Part shown: piece after piece, positions 22,057-28,967 of the stretch | Numbering within the stretch: position 1 is the first letter of the stretch | Layout of the letters: every line of letters begins with the position of its first letter | IMG/VR virus record: IMGVR_UViG_3300033571_008051 | Coordinates: 1-30,245 of that record | From: a virus | Length of the DNA stretch: 30,245 nucleotides | Direction: 5' to 3' (one strand) | The notes under the pieces: model-generated | Told to the model about the DNA's origin: nothing | The model's input: the letters and a program-made list of their open reading frames with translations, nothing else | Databases searched by the model: none | Made by a program: the position numbers and the translations under genes

Positions 22057-22317
22057 ATGAGTAAACAAACTGCGGTTGAATGGTTAATTATTAAAGATAG
22101 TCAAGCAACTATCGATTTTATTGAAGGGAAAATTACTTCATTAGAACTGGCAGTAAAGAAAGCAACTTTCATAGAACAAGCCAAAGAAATGGAAAAGGAG
22201 CAGATTGAGCTTGCATTTAAGGAAGGGCAGGATTATCAATATAAATACCAAATAAATAATGCTCCCAAATTTGATTGGTCAATTTACTACGACAAAACAC
22301 ACGGAGGTGACAAATGA
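22057..22317 (+). CDS. Hypothetical helical protein (86 aa)
   Basis: The protein is a predominantly charged helix (SLELAVKKATFIEQAKEMEKEQIELAFKEG) with a C-terminal FDWSIYYDKTHGG. It starts just three bases after the zinc-finger-like gene and overlaps the next gene by four. A GGAGG lies just before the next ATG. I recognise similar small proteins in Bacteroidota prophages but no function. Confidence 0.68.
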   Translation: MSKQTAVEWLIIKDSQATIDFIEGKITSLELAVKKATFIEQAKEMEKEQIELAFKEGQDYQYKYQINNAPKFDWSIYYDKTHGGDK

Positions 22318-22541
22318 GAAATAACGACATTCTAGAGTTTGGTTTAATGGAAATCGAACTGAAGAACACAAAAAGAATTTTAGCCAGTTTGGAGAAGGCT
22401 CTAGAAGATAGAGATAAACAAATGGAAAAAATGTATAGCGAGGAAGAAGTTTACAACATCTTAGTGGAACACACTATTGAATTATTCAAAAAAGAACCTT
22501 GCACCTTAGATGAATGGTTTGAAAAACATAAAAAGAAGTAA
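22314..22541 (+). CDS. Hypothetical coiled-coil protein (75 aa)
   Basis: The start overlaps the previous stop (ATGA) and follows a GGAGG, one of the few Shine-Dalgarno-like sites in this phage. The product is a coiled coil (ELKNTKRILASLEKALEDRDKQ) with a C-terminal EEVYNILVEHTIELFK and EWFEKHKKK segment. Its function is unknown. Confidence 0.68.
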   Translation: MRNNDILEFGLMEIELKNTKRILASLEKALEDRDKQMEKMYSEEEVYNILVEHTIELFKKEPCTLDEWFEKHKKK

Positions 22542-22561
22542 TTGATTAAAATAACACACAA

Positions 22562-23557
22562 ATGAAAAACACACAAGCAACGCTTCAAGCGTTAAGGCTA
22601 CCCGATAGCCTAGCACCATTCGACGGGTTGATAATCGAAAAGATTACCAATACACCAACGATTATCGAGACTATTAACTACGATAAAAGAATCAATGGCA
22701 AGCCAACCATTACAACCGAAGTCGTATTTAAACAAACAAAGGATCTTACTAAATCCTATTTTCTCAACTGGATTCAACAAAGAATCAACCATCCCAAAGT
22801 GGTTATCGGTAGTGAACTTGAAAACGACTATTTTTTTGGATACGAGCGTTACGTAGGTATTATTCCAATCGGCTATTTAGCAGGGAAAACAGTGACATTC
22901 GCGGGATCAAAAATTCAAATTAGCGGAGATGGTGTTTACAAGCAAATGACAATAACATCTAACATCGGCAGAAACGTTAACGCGCAAGGTCAACCTCTTG
23001 CTTTTGAAGATTGGCAGATGACTGTAAGACGTGAACGCGTTATTGTTTTAGGCGGAAAGTCTCTGAAGCCAACTATTTCTAATCCCACTTTTAAAGTTAC
23101 TGAGGTAGCGGCGATGTTAGGCGTCACGCGAAATCAACTTGATGAGTTGTGTTCTGAGATTTATAAAATCGACACCAATGTTGACACTACAAAGAACATT
23201 GTCTCTACCGCTTGTTATGCGACATTTAAACGTGTTGGAACAGAACTCACGGCTACTATGCACGTTTTGTACAATGGTCTTGAAAGTAAACCCTCTAGAT
23301 TAATCACGAGCTATGGAAAGCAATATCCCGGACACGTCACTCGTTGGAGACTATACAACGGCTCAAATGATAATGTCTCGTATGGCGCAAGTGAGGTAGT
23401 GAGTGAACAAATTACTTATACCATTACCGACGAAAAAACAATTGATGGAGCGACACTATGGGCGACATTTGAAGAGTTACCCGCGCAGGGAAAAGGATGG
23501 GGAAGCGAAGCTATTTACTTGCTTATAGATGGGCAGGATCCCGTTAGAACTTATTGA
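22562..23557 (+). CDS. Orphan beta-rich protein (331 aa), last rightward gene
   Basis: The protein is the largest unexplained one of the window. It is beta-rich and acidic/basic balanced, with a GDGVYKQMTI strand segment around residue 120, a helix-turn-helix-like FKVTEVAAMLGVTRNQLDELCSE (residues 180-202), and a C-terminal beta domain with WGSEAIYLLIDG. The leader AAAATAACACACA precedes it and a bidirectional terminator follows 24 bases after its stop. It returns to the genome's usual composition after the AT-rich cluster upstream. It could be a virion or regulatory protein; I do not recognise the family. Confidence 0.72.
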   Translation: MKNTQATLQALRLPDSLAPFDGLIIEKITNTPTIIETINYDKRINGKPTITTEVVFKQTKDLTKSYFLNWIQQRINHPKVVIGSELENDYFFGYERYVGIIPIGYLAGKTVTFAGSKIQISGDGVYKQMTITSNIGRNVNAQGQPLAFEDWQMTVRRERVIVLGGKSLKPTISNPTFKVTEVAAMLGVTRNQLDELCSEIYKIDTNVDTTKNIVSTACYATFKRVGTELTATMHVLYNGLESKPSRLITSYGKQYPGHVTRWRLYNGSNDNVSYGASEVVSEQITYTITDEKTIDGATLWATFEELPAQGKGWGSEAIYLLIDGQDPVRTY

Positions 23558-23580
23558 ATTAAGGGTGAGTGAGGAGAGAG

Positions 23581-23611
23581 AAAAAAGCCGTCCTAATTGG
23601 GCGGTTTTTTT
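23581..23611. terminator. Bidirectional terminator between the convergent blocks
   Basis: AAAAAAGCCGTCC pairs with GGGCGGTTTTTTT (13 bp with two G-T positions) around a TAATT loop. A-tract and T-tract on both sides make it work in both directions. It contains the stop codon of the spanin gene (23595..23593), so both transcription blocks end within about 50 bases of each other. Confidence 0.85.
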
Positions 23612-24123
23612 GTTATGGTATATGTGTATTTATTTACAAACCATCTACCCACATAATAAAGACAGATAAAGAAAAGGACGAGCCAAATGAACCACCACGG
23701 AAATGTGGTACGTTTTTTTTCTGAGTGTTTTTTTATTTCTTTTTTCTTTACCTCAACTTTCGACTTTTCCTTTCGATGCGTGGTAGTTGTTTCCTTAATT
23801 ACTATTGGCACATCCTTTTTTTTAGTAATTGCAACCACGTTTATTTTATTGTTTTTTTTGTCCACTTTAATCGTAACCAAATGATTTTCGTTGTCGATTA
23901 TTTTTGTCGTTGTTGTATCAAGTGGAATAGGCGCGATGACATTTGACGTGTCTGGTTGAACAGTCACAATTGTGTCCACTGCACGAGCTACAATAGATGT
24001 CTCTTCTATCGTTGTGGTAGCGGTTGAATCGATTAATGACTTATCGATAGACGATGTCTTTTTGAGTTTACCGCAGGATGTGAGCGCGATAATAGCAATC
24101 AATAAAATTAAAAATCTATTCAT
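23593..24123 (-). CDS. Unimolecular spanin (u-spanin)
   Basis: The product has 176 residues. The ATG at 24123 overlaps the amidase stop (TGATG). Residues 1-17 form a lipoprotein signal with lipobox L-T-S-C17, which predicts outer-membrane lipidation. A Thr/Ser/Asp-rich then Lys-rich periplasmic stretch follows, and a transmembrane segment near 142-163 (WFIWLVLFFICLYYVGRWFV) is close to the basic C-terminus. Lipid anchor at one end and membrane helix at the other is the plan of T1 gp11-type u-spanins, which link both membranes and fuse them during lysis. It is last in the lysis cassette. The terminator hairpin covers its final codons. Confidence 0.82.
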   Translation of the reverse strand: MNRFLILLIAIIALTSCGKLKKTSSIDKSLIDSTATTTIEETSIVARAVDTIVTVQPDTSNVIAPIPLDTTTTKIIDNENHLVTIKVDKKNNKINVVAITKKKDVPIVIKETTTTHRKEKSKVEVKKKEIKKHSEKKRTTFPWWFIWLVLFFICLYYVGRWFVNKYTYTITKKPPN

Positions 24124-24557
24124 CACAATTGTGTTTTAACATCAAAACAAGGACAAGCCTTCACCCATTCGTGTTTCTCAACCACACCATCACCATCCTT
24201 GTCCGGAGACAAGTCGCGATGTCCTAAAACAATTGCTTTAGGAAACTGCATTTTTAAGTCATTGACACGCATTCGCAGTTTATGTTTTTGGCTATCCGTT
24301 CTGTTATCTACGGGTTTTCCAAATTTATCTACCCCGCCGATGTAGCAAACGTGGATAGAATTTTCATTGTAACCTCTCACGCCATTTGTGGGGTAGATAA
24401 TTGACTGTAACTGCGTTTCTACCCCTCGGCTATCGATTATGTAGTGATAACCTACACTCTTCCAACCGATTTTTTTCCAATAGTTTTTTATTGACTCGAC
24501 CGAAGCGTCTTGAGTTCCACCAGAGCAGTGAATCACTATGTATTTAATTTCCCTCAT
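24123..24557 (-). CDS. Endolysin, N-acetylmuramoyl-L-alanine amidase type 2
   Basis: The product has 144 residues, the length of a single-domain amidase of the T7-lysozyme/PGRP fold. It has IVIHCSGG (Zn ligand His10), GYHYIIDSRG (36-45), LGHRDLSPD (His113) and the ACPCFD ending, which supplies the Cys ligand (Cys135 or Cys137). A DKDGDGV insert resembles a calcium-binding loop and is common in Bacteroidota phage amidases. No signal peptide is present, so it depends on the holin. It overlaps the holin stop by four bases. Confidence 0.9.
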   Translation of the reverse strand: MREIKYIVIHCSGGTQDASVESIKNYWKKIGWKSVGYHYIIDSRGVETQLQSIIYPTNGVRGYNENSIHVCYIGGVDKFGKPVDNRTDSQKHKLRMRVNDLKMQFPKAIVLGHRDLSPDKDGDGVVEKHEWVKACPCFDVKTQL

Positions 24558-25009
24558 TCGTCTTTTTTTATTTTACCTACTTCTCTCTTTAACACTTGAG
24601 CCACTCCAATTGATTTTTTAAAATAAAACCAAGTGCCTTTGTTCTTATTGATTGCACGAATGTTTTCATCAATGGAATAACCCTCGTTAATTATAACCAT
24701 AAGTGCCGCGACTTTAGTGACGAACAACGGGACTTGAATGAACATAGCCACTATGCCGCCAAGAATCAACGTGTCTACCGCATAAGCGACGATGATAACT
24801 CCTTGATAAACGAGCATTTTGGAAACTACTGACGCGAGCTTATTGCTTGTTATTTTAACCTTTCTTTTTTTGCTTGACCAAACTCCTAAAACAGTATCGA
24901 TTATAATTAAAAATCCTACCAAAACCAATAAGTGTTTGATTGGAGTGAGCAAGCTAAGAGCAGCGAAAAAAAGATATTTAAGATTCGCAGAAAGAATTAT
25001 AGATTTCAT
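24554..25009 (-). CDS. Phage holin, family 4-like
   Basis: The product has 151 residues with three to four hydrophobic segments: residues 10-22, 26-45 (LLVLVGFLIIIDTVLGVW), 66-84 (LVYQGVIIVAYAVDTLIL) and 88-108. The order I-D-T-V-L-G-V-W, S-K-K, then D near TM3 and NEGYSIDENI after TM4 resembles the holin_4/toxin-secretion holin family. A highly charged C-terminal tail follows. It lies directly before the amidase, fitting the lysis cassette. Confidence 0.82.
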   Translation of the reverse strand: MKSIILSANLKYLFFAALSLLTPIKHLLVLVGFLIIIDTVLGVWSSKKRKVKITSNKLASVVSKMLVYQGVIIVAYAVDTLILGGIVAMFIQVPLFVTKVAALMVIINEGYSIDENIRAINKNKGTWFYFKKSIGVAQVLKREVGKIKKDE

Positions 25010-25095
25010 CTCTTGTTCTGCTTTTTGCTTAAATACTGTTTTAACTTTTCGTGCAGGATTTTTTTATCCGCTTTTGTAACTGTCTTTTTAGCCAT
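25006..25095 (-). CDS. Tiny basic protein (29 aa) before the holin
   Basis: The ATG at 25095 is preceded by GGAGG and overlaps the connector's end by eight bases; the stop TGA overlaps the holin ATG (ATGA). The product is lysine-rich (MAKKTVTKADKKILHEKLK). The coupling on both sides suggests it is translated, either as a functional peptide or to regulate holin translation. Its small size keeps confidence moderate. Confidence 0.5.
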   Translation of the reverse strand: MAKKTVTKADKKILHEKLKQYLSKKQNKR

Positions 25096-25690
25096 AGTAA
25101 CCTCCCGTGTATGCAAATAACCAATTGTTTAATTCACTAAGTGATGTCGCGTTGAGCAATGGATTGCTTGAAGCAGTGTTGCCGCTACTAAATCGCATTG
25201 TGTTCTGTGAGTAGGCAGATTTTCTCGGACACAAATTCGGAAAATCGTTGTTGGTGTACTCTGGGATTTCCGATGAGTTCTGACAAAGGAAACGAATCAT
25301 CCTCTCCGTGTACATCTGCGCGTTATTGGTAGCCGCATCCACAAGCATTTTAAACTGTGCTTCTGTGATGGGTTGAAAATCCTCACCGGAGCGAATGCTT
25401 AGTGTACTGTTATCGTGTTTGACGAGTAAATAGGGATACAATTCAACCATTGTCCATTGCGTAAGCATTGGTTTGATATACTCGTGTAAAATCGTTGAAT
25501 AAATGCCGCTTAAATCGTCATTATCGATGTCCTCTTTAATCTTATTGAGCAAATTCGTTCCAAGATAAACCTCAGCGTGCTTGTCTTGTGCAATCTTTAA
25601 GGACGGCACAATCATATTCTCCTCCACCTGGGAAGTCAAGTTGGTGTTTTCTTGAATGTACTTGTAGTTAATTAGATAAATCTGAGCCAT
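25088..25690 (-). CDS. Head-tail connector-like protein
   Basis: The product has 200 residues, mainly helical, with repeated patterns such as VPSLKIAQDKHAEVYLGTNLL, YIKPMLTQWTMVELYPYLLVK and MLVDAATNNAQMYTERMIRF. These match the helical connector-type proteins that follow the portal in Bacteroidota phages (DUF6712-like in my recollection). It starts four bases after the portal stop. The adaptor role is inferred. Confidence 0.62.
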   Translation of the reverse strand: MAQIYLINYKYIQENTNLTSQVEENMIVPSLKIAQDKHAEVYLGTNLLNKIKEDIDNDDLSGIYSTILHEYIKPMLTQWTMVELYPYLLVKHDNSTLSIRSGEDFQPITEAQFKMLVDAATNNAQMYTERMIRFLCQNSSEIPEYTNNDFPNLCPRKSAYSQNTMRFSSGNTASSNPLLNATSLSELNNWLFAYTGGYYG

Positions 25691-25693
25691 TAT

Positions 25694-27763
25694 TTAAGCG
25701 TATTTGAGTGATCCGCGTGTTGGTGTATTTATTGGGGCAACACCTTCAACCCCCTTTTGAGGAACGAATGGAACGTTAGCTACACGAACATCGTTTTTTA
25801 ATCCATCGTTAGGCAAAAACTTACCGCCTTCGCGCTTACGGAAGTAGATTCTGCGCTCCCATTTATGGTGACAATAAACACCTCCTTTCCATTCAAAAAT
25901 TGAATAGTTGCTTGAGCCTTGTGGGGCGAATTGACCATTTACGCCATCGTCACCCATTTCAATAATGTCCTCGTATCTAAATACGTTTCCTGCTTGCGCT
26001 AATGCGACCATTTGCTTGCAAAACTGTCTACTATCTTGCGAAATGTTTTGAGAATAAGAATAGCGCAATTTGTATAAGCCGCTATCACCCCAACGACTTC
26101 TTTCATCTCCGTTAGCGTAAGAGCCTACACTTGCTAATTCAAATGTTTTCTTGAATAAATTATCTATGTAATTCTGTTCCTCTTCAATGGTGTCAAATGC
26201 AGGGACGATAATGTCCTCGTCGTACTCTTCCCACTCATCGAGGTCAATTTGTTCGGCAACCTTTTTTAAATAATCGATTGCTCTCTCGTCATCAAAATCT
26301 GATTGATGTGTGCTGCAACATACACTGTGCAACTCCTCTTCTCTATATCTCTCAACTATTCGTGATGCCCAATCTCTTCCTGCATCACCACCCCATAATT
26401 GCCAAGCTATGCGTCCTGCAGTCGGGAAACCATCCTCTCCATCATTCCATCCATTAGCTTCTTTGTCGACTTCGTGGCGAGAGAAGTAACTATTCATCCT
26501 CTTGACAGTGTCGTAAGATAAATTTCTTTTGTTGCTTATGTCTCTTGCACGAGCAACGCCAACTTCAGTGCCACCACGACCAAATTCATCTCGCCATTTC
26601 AAACCAAGTTCTGCTTCAGCAGCCATCTCGTTTGTTGGCTCAAAACTATCCGGTATTTCTAAATTAACTTTTTTTTTTTGAAGAGACACTTGTTTCAATG
26701 GATCAACAAAAGTGATTTTTGTATCAATCCCTGCCACTTGCATTATGTACTCAATCGTTTCCGCTATCATTCGACGATACGGCTCGATTCGTTTCTCCAT
26801 AAAAATTTTAAGACCTTCCGTCATTTCATCTGCATTGGATGAAAACCCGTTGGGATTTTTAACACCAAATAAAAGAGGAGTAGTCACCCCGTGGCTCACC
26901 ATCGTTGCTTCTACCGACTGAGTTGACAAGTATTCGTATTGTTTGTCTGCATCTGACAAAGGGAACGTTTCGAATGTAGCCGCAACATCTTTGTTGTCAT
27001 TAAAAAGAAAGATAGCCTTACCCGCATTTCTAGCTCCACTCATTTTGTTTTCAAAATCCCTTGTCATCAAATCCGCGCCATTGCCATCTGGTTGCCCGTT
27101 GTTAAACTGCACGATGATGGATGGGAAGAATCCATTCATAATGTTGTTGACGTGGTAAAGACCAATTTGTCTTGAAAGCTCGATATAGTTCAAACCACCG
27201 ATGTAATCGGGTTTAGGATAGTACATAGAACCTACCGCTTGACGGAAATTATACACCGCGTAACGCACGGGCGCATCCTCTTCATTCTCACTTGGCAGTT
27301 TTGTAAATAATGGGATAAATACTGGTTTGTTTTGCTTCTTATTAGTGTTTTTCCAATCGCGGGAATACCACACGCCATTTATCTTATCAGTCTCCTCCGA
27401 ATAACTAACGCGACAATTTTCAAATGGCAAGTGATTAACGCGAGCCACACCTTTTTTATCGGCAGTTAAAATTATCTCTAAGTAAAATCCCCCTTGAATC
27501 TTCAAGTCACTACACACGTTGTCTATGTGTTTACTTGTTCCCCACATAGATAATTGGATGGATCCTGCTCCGGTAGCATACAAACCATCTCCAACAATCA
27601 TTGAAGCTATTGCATTACATAACGCGTTATGATAAGGCGCACTATAATACAAGTCTATGAGATAATTGGGATAGGCATTGTCTGCGCCATAAGTCACCCA
27701 ACCCTTTTTGTCCTCTGTTTCTCGCGTGGATACGGCTTCATACATAGCCATATTAACCACCAT
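25694..27763 (-). CDS. Portal protein with C-terminal extra domains
   Basis: The protein has 689 residues from the ATG at 27763, which follows an A-rich GAATAAAACG leader and avoids a 59-base overlap; an upstream ATG at 27826 is the alternative. The first 350 residues are a portal fold by pattern: GWVTYGADNAYPNYLIDLY, HNALCNAIASMIVGDG, then LYHVNNIMNGFFPSIIV and a TTPLLFGVKNPNGFSSNAD region. From about 390 two extra modules follow: VGVARARDISNKRNLSYDTV with GFPTAGRIAWQLWGGDAGRDW, and RKREGGKFLPNDGLKND. Both are known to me as phage head-protein tails. The function of these extensions is unclear. Confidence 0.85.
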   Translation of the reverse strand: MVVNMAMYEAVSTRETEDKKGWVTYGADNAYPNYLIDLYYSAPYHNALCNAIASMIVGDGLYATGAGSIQLSMWGTSKHIDNVCSDLKIQGGFYLEIILTADKKGVARVNHLPFENCRVSYSEETDKINGVWYSRDWKNTNKKQNKPVFIPLFTKLPSENEEDAPVRYAVYNFRQAVGSMYYPKPDYIGGLNYIELSRQIGLYHVNNIMNGFFPSIIVQFNNGQPDGNGADLMTRDFENKMSGARNAGKAIFLFNDNKDVAATFETFPLSDADKQYEYLSTQSVEATMVSHGVTTPLLFGVKNPNGFSSNADEMTEGLKIFMEKRIEPYRRMIAETIEYIMQVAGIDTKITFVDPLKQVSLQKKKVNLEIPDSFEPTNEMAAEAELGLKWRDEFGRGGTEVGVARARDISNKRNLSYDTVKRMNSYFSRHEVDKEANGWNDGEDGFPTAGRIAWQLWGGDAGRDWASRIVERYREEELHSVCCSTHQSDFDDERAIDYLKKVAEQIDLDEWEEYDEDIIVPAFDTIEEEQNYIDNLFKKTFELASVGSYANGDERSRWGDSGLYKLRYSYSQNISQDSRQFCKQMVALAQAGNVFRYEDIIEMGDDGVNGQFAPQGSSNYSIFEWKGGVYCHHKWERRIYFRKREGGKFLPNDGLKNDVRVANVPFVPQKGVEGVAPINTPTRGSLKYA

Positions 27764-27767
27764 CGTT

Positions 27768-28157
27768 TTATTCTGCGAACTTGATGGTTGGTGTTCCGCT
27801 ATCTGAGTAAGTTGGTTGTTCTCCATCTTTTAATAAAATTAAACGACCTTGTTCGCACTTGCCGACTACGGTCACGTTTTGGGGATCTGTATTTGACGAA
27901 CTATTTTGTCCGTAAACGACATAAAAATATTGACCGCTATTTTCTAATCCAACAGTAGTCACAGTCAATTCGGTGTCTCGTTCGTTCTCGGTCACGATAG
28001 TAGCCACTTGAGCCAAACGATTGTTAGAATCGTCAGTGTTGTCCTCGTATTGAAAAACAACGAGGTAGTGAGTGAATGAATCTGCAAAAAAACTACGAGC
28101 CTCACTCAGCGTCAAGTGAATCGTCTGGTTTGCTTCGTTGTGGTTTAGATAGATCAT
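27768..28157 (-). CDS. Hypothetical structural protein (129 aa)
   Basis: Start chosen at the ATG at 28157 (MIYLNHNEANQTIHLTLSEA), because the MIYL opening is the usual one for this kind of protein; a longer frame from 28181 overlaps the upstream gene more. The product is beta-rich, with HYLVVFQYEDN and YFYVVYGQN strands and an immunoglobulin-like feel, then an acidic end. It lies between the 63-residue gene and the portal, in the head region, so a virion protein is likely. Confidence 0.65.
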   Translation of the reverse strand: MIYLNHNEANQTIHLTLSEARSFFADSFTHYLVVFQYEDNTDDSNNRLAQVATIVTENERDTELTVTTVGLENSGQYFYVVYGQNSSSNTDPQNVTVVGKCEQGRLILLKDGEQPTYSDSGTPTIKFAE

Positions 28158-28293
28158 TCTCTTTTTGCTTTTTTTCATCAATCAAATTAGGAAACAATTT
28201 TACAAGTTTCGCTAATTGTTCCTGCGAGCATTCGTTCAAACGAATATCGCGACCATTAATAGTCACGATTTTATCTTTTGGTATAAATTTCAT
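28102..28293 (-). CDS. Small hypothetical protein (63 aa)
   Basis: Begins MKFIPKDKIVTINGRDIRL, with a Lys-rich middle and a hydrophilic tail ending DDSLDAE. The ATG lies four bases after a consensus TATATTTG box, so its mRNA is predicted to have almost no 5' leader. It overlaps the next gene. The N-terminal strand pattern resembles small capsid-associated proteins, but I cannot name it. Confidence 0.65.
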   Translation of the reverse strand: MKFIPKDKIVTINGRDIRLNECSQEQLAKLVKLFPNLIDEKKQKENDLSKPQRSKPDDSLDAE

Positions 28294-28297
28294 AGGT

Positions 28298-28328
28298 CAA
28301 ATATAATGAAATAAAGGGGCTTATTCAA
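28298..28328 (-). promoter_or_regulatory. Bacteroidota-type promoter for the portal operon
   Basis: TTG at 28328..28326 and TATATTTG at 28305..28298 are exactly 20 bases apart, a full consensus match. The predicted transcription start falls at or within a few bases of the ATG at 28293, implying leaderless or nearly leaderless translation of the first gene. An inverted repeat (AAATAAGGGG with CCCCTTTATTT, one bulge) spans the -33 box and spacer, so DNA or RNA structure could influence use. Confidence 0.72.
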
Positions 28329-28350
28329 CCCCCTTATTTGATTCCTATTA

Positions 28351-28896
28351 TTAAACCGCAGAACCGATTGTGATGTCGGCAAAGTTGTCGAAAGGATCTG
28401 TCGTGTAATTCTCAAGACGAGCTGCACGAGCAGGCTCCTCAGCAACAAGAGCCAATGTGTAACCATTGTAATCAGTTGCGTTAGTACCCGTTGCTCCAGT
28501 ACCCGTTGTCAAACGCGCTCCTCTCAAGCGACCAACAAACCAAATGTTGTTGTTTGCGTCTTGAACGAAAACTGCCAAGTCATTTTTAGCCAACTTATGC
28601 AATTCGGTTTGTTTGCGCTGAGTCAAGATTTGCACTTGGAAATTCACTGTTTGATTATAAGCGAGAGATCCCGTAGCTTCGTTGCTCAATGTCTCTTCAA
28701 GACTATTCGCTTGACCTTTTTTCAATTCGTATGGGTAGATAGTTGCCTCTGGAAGAGTCTCAACTTGTCCACTTGTACCATCAAGAGCGACACCTGTTGC
28801 GAAATCCGAATAAAGACCTATCCATAGTTTTTTCAATCCACCAATTGCATCCGAGCAATCGACGTTGAAACCAGTAGTTAATTCTACACAAGCCAT
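28351..28896 (-). CDS. Probable major tail tube or other abundant structural protein
   Basis: The product has 181 residues and opens MACVELTTGFNVDCSDAIGGLKKLWIG, a Cys/Gly pattern I recall for major tail-tube-like proteins of Bacteroidota phages, followed by YPYELKKGQANSLEETL and FVGRLRGARLTTGTGATG, and an EEPARAARLENY end. It is coded straight after the capsid gene, beyond a terminator, as expected for a second abundant virion protein. Tail tube is the best guess; a capsid decoration protein is the alternative. Confidence 0.6.
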   Translation of the reverse strand: MACVELTTGFNVDCSDAIGGLKKLWIGLYSDFATGVALDGTSGQVETLPEATIYPYELKKGQANSLEETLSNEATGSLAYNQTVNFQVQILTQRKQTELHKLAKNDLAVFVQDANNNIWFVGRLRGARLTTGTGATGTNATDYNGYTLALVAEEPARAARLENYTTDPFDNFADITIGSAV

Positions 28897-28916
28897 TTTA
28901 TTTTTTTGTTTTATCC

Positions 28917-28947
28917 AAAAAAGGCGGCAGTCGCCCGCCGCCCTTTT
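28917..28947 (-). terminator. Terminator downstream of the major capsid gene
   Basis: In minus sense AAAAG-GGCGGC pairs with GCCGCC-TTTTTT around an 8-nt loop (GGGCGACT), with six Ts after the stem. It lies in the 71-base gap between capsid and the next structural gene. It would partly end capsid transcripts and lower expression of the genes downstream. Confidence 0.8.
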
Positions 28948-28967
28948 CAGTGATTATTATTCGATGA

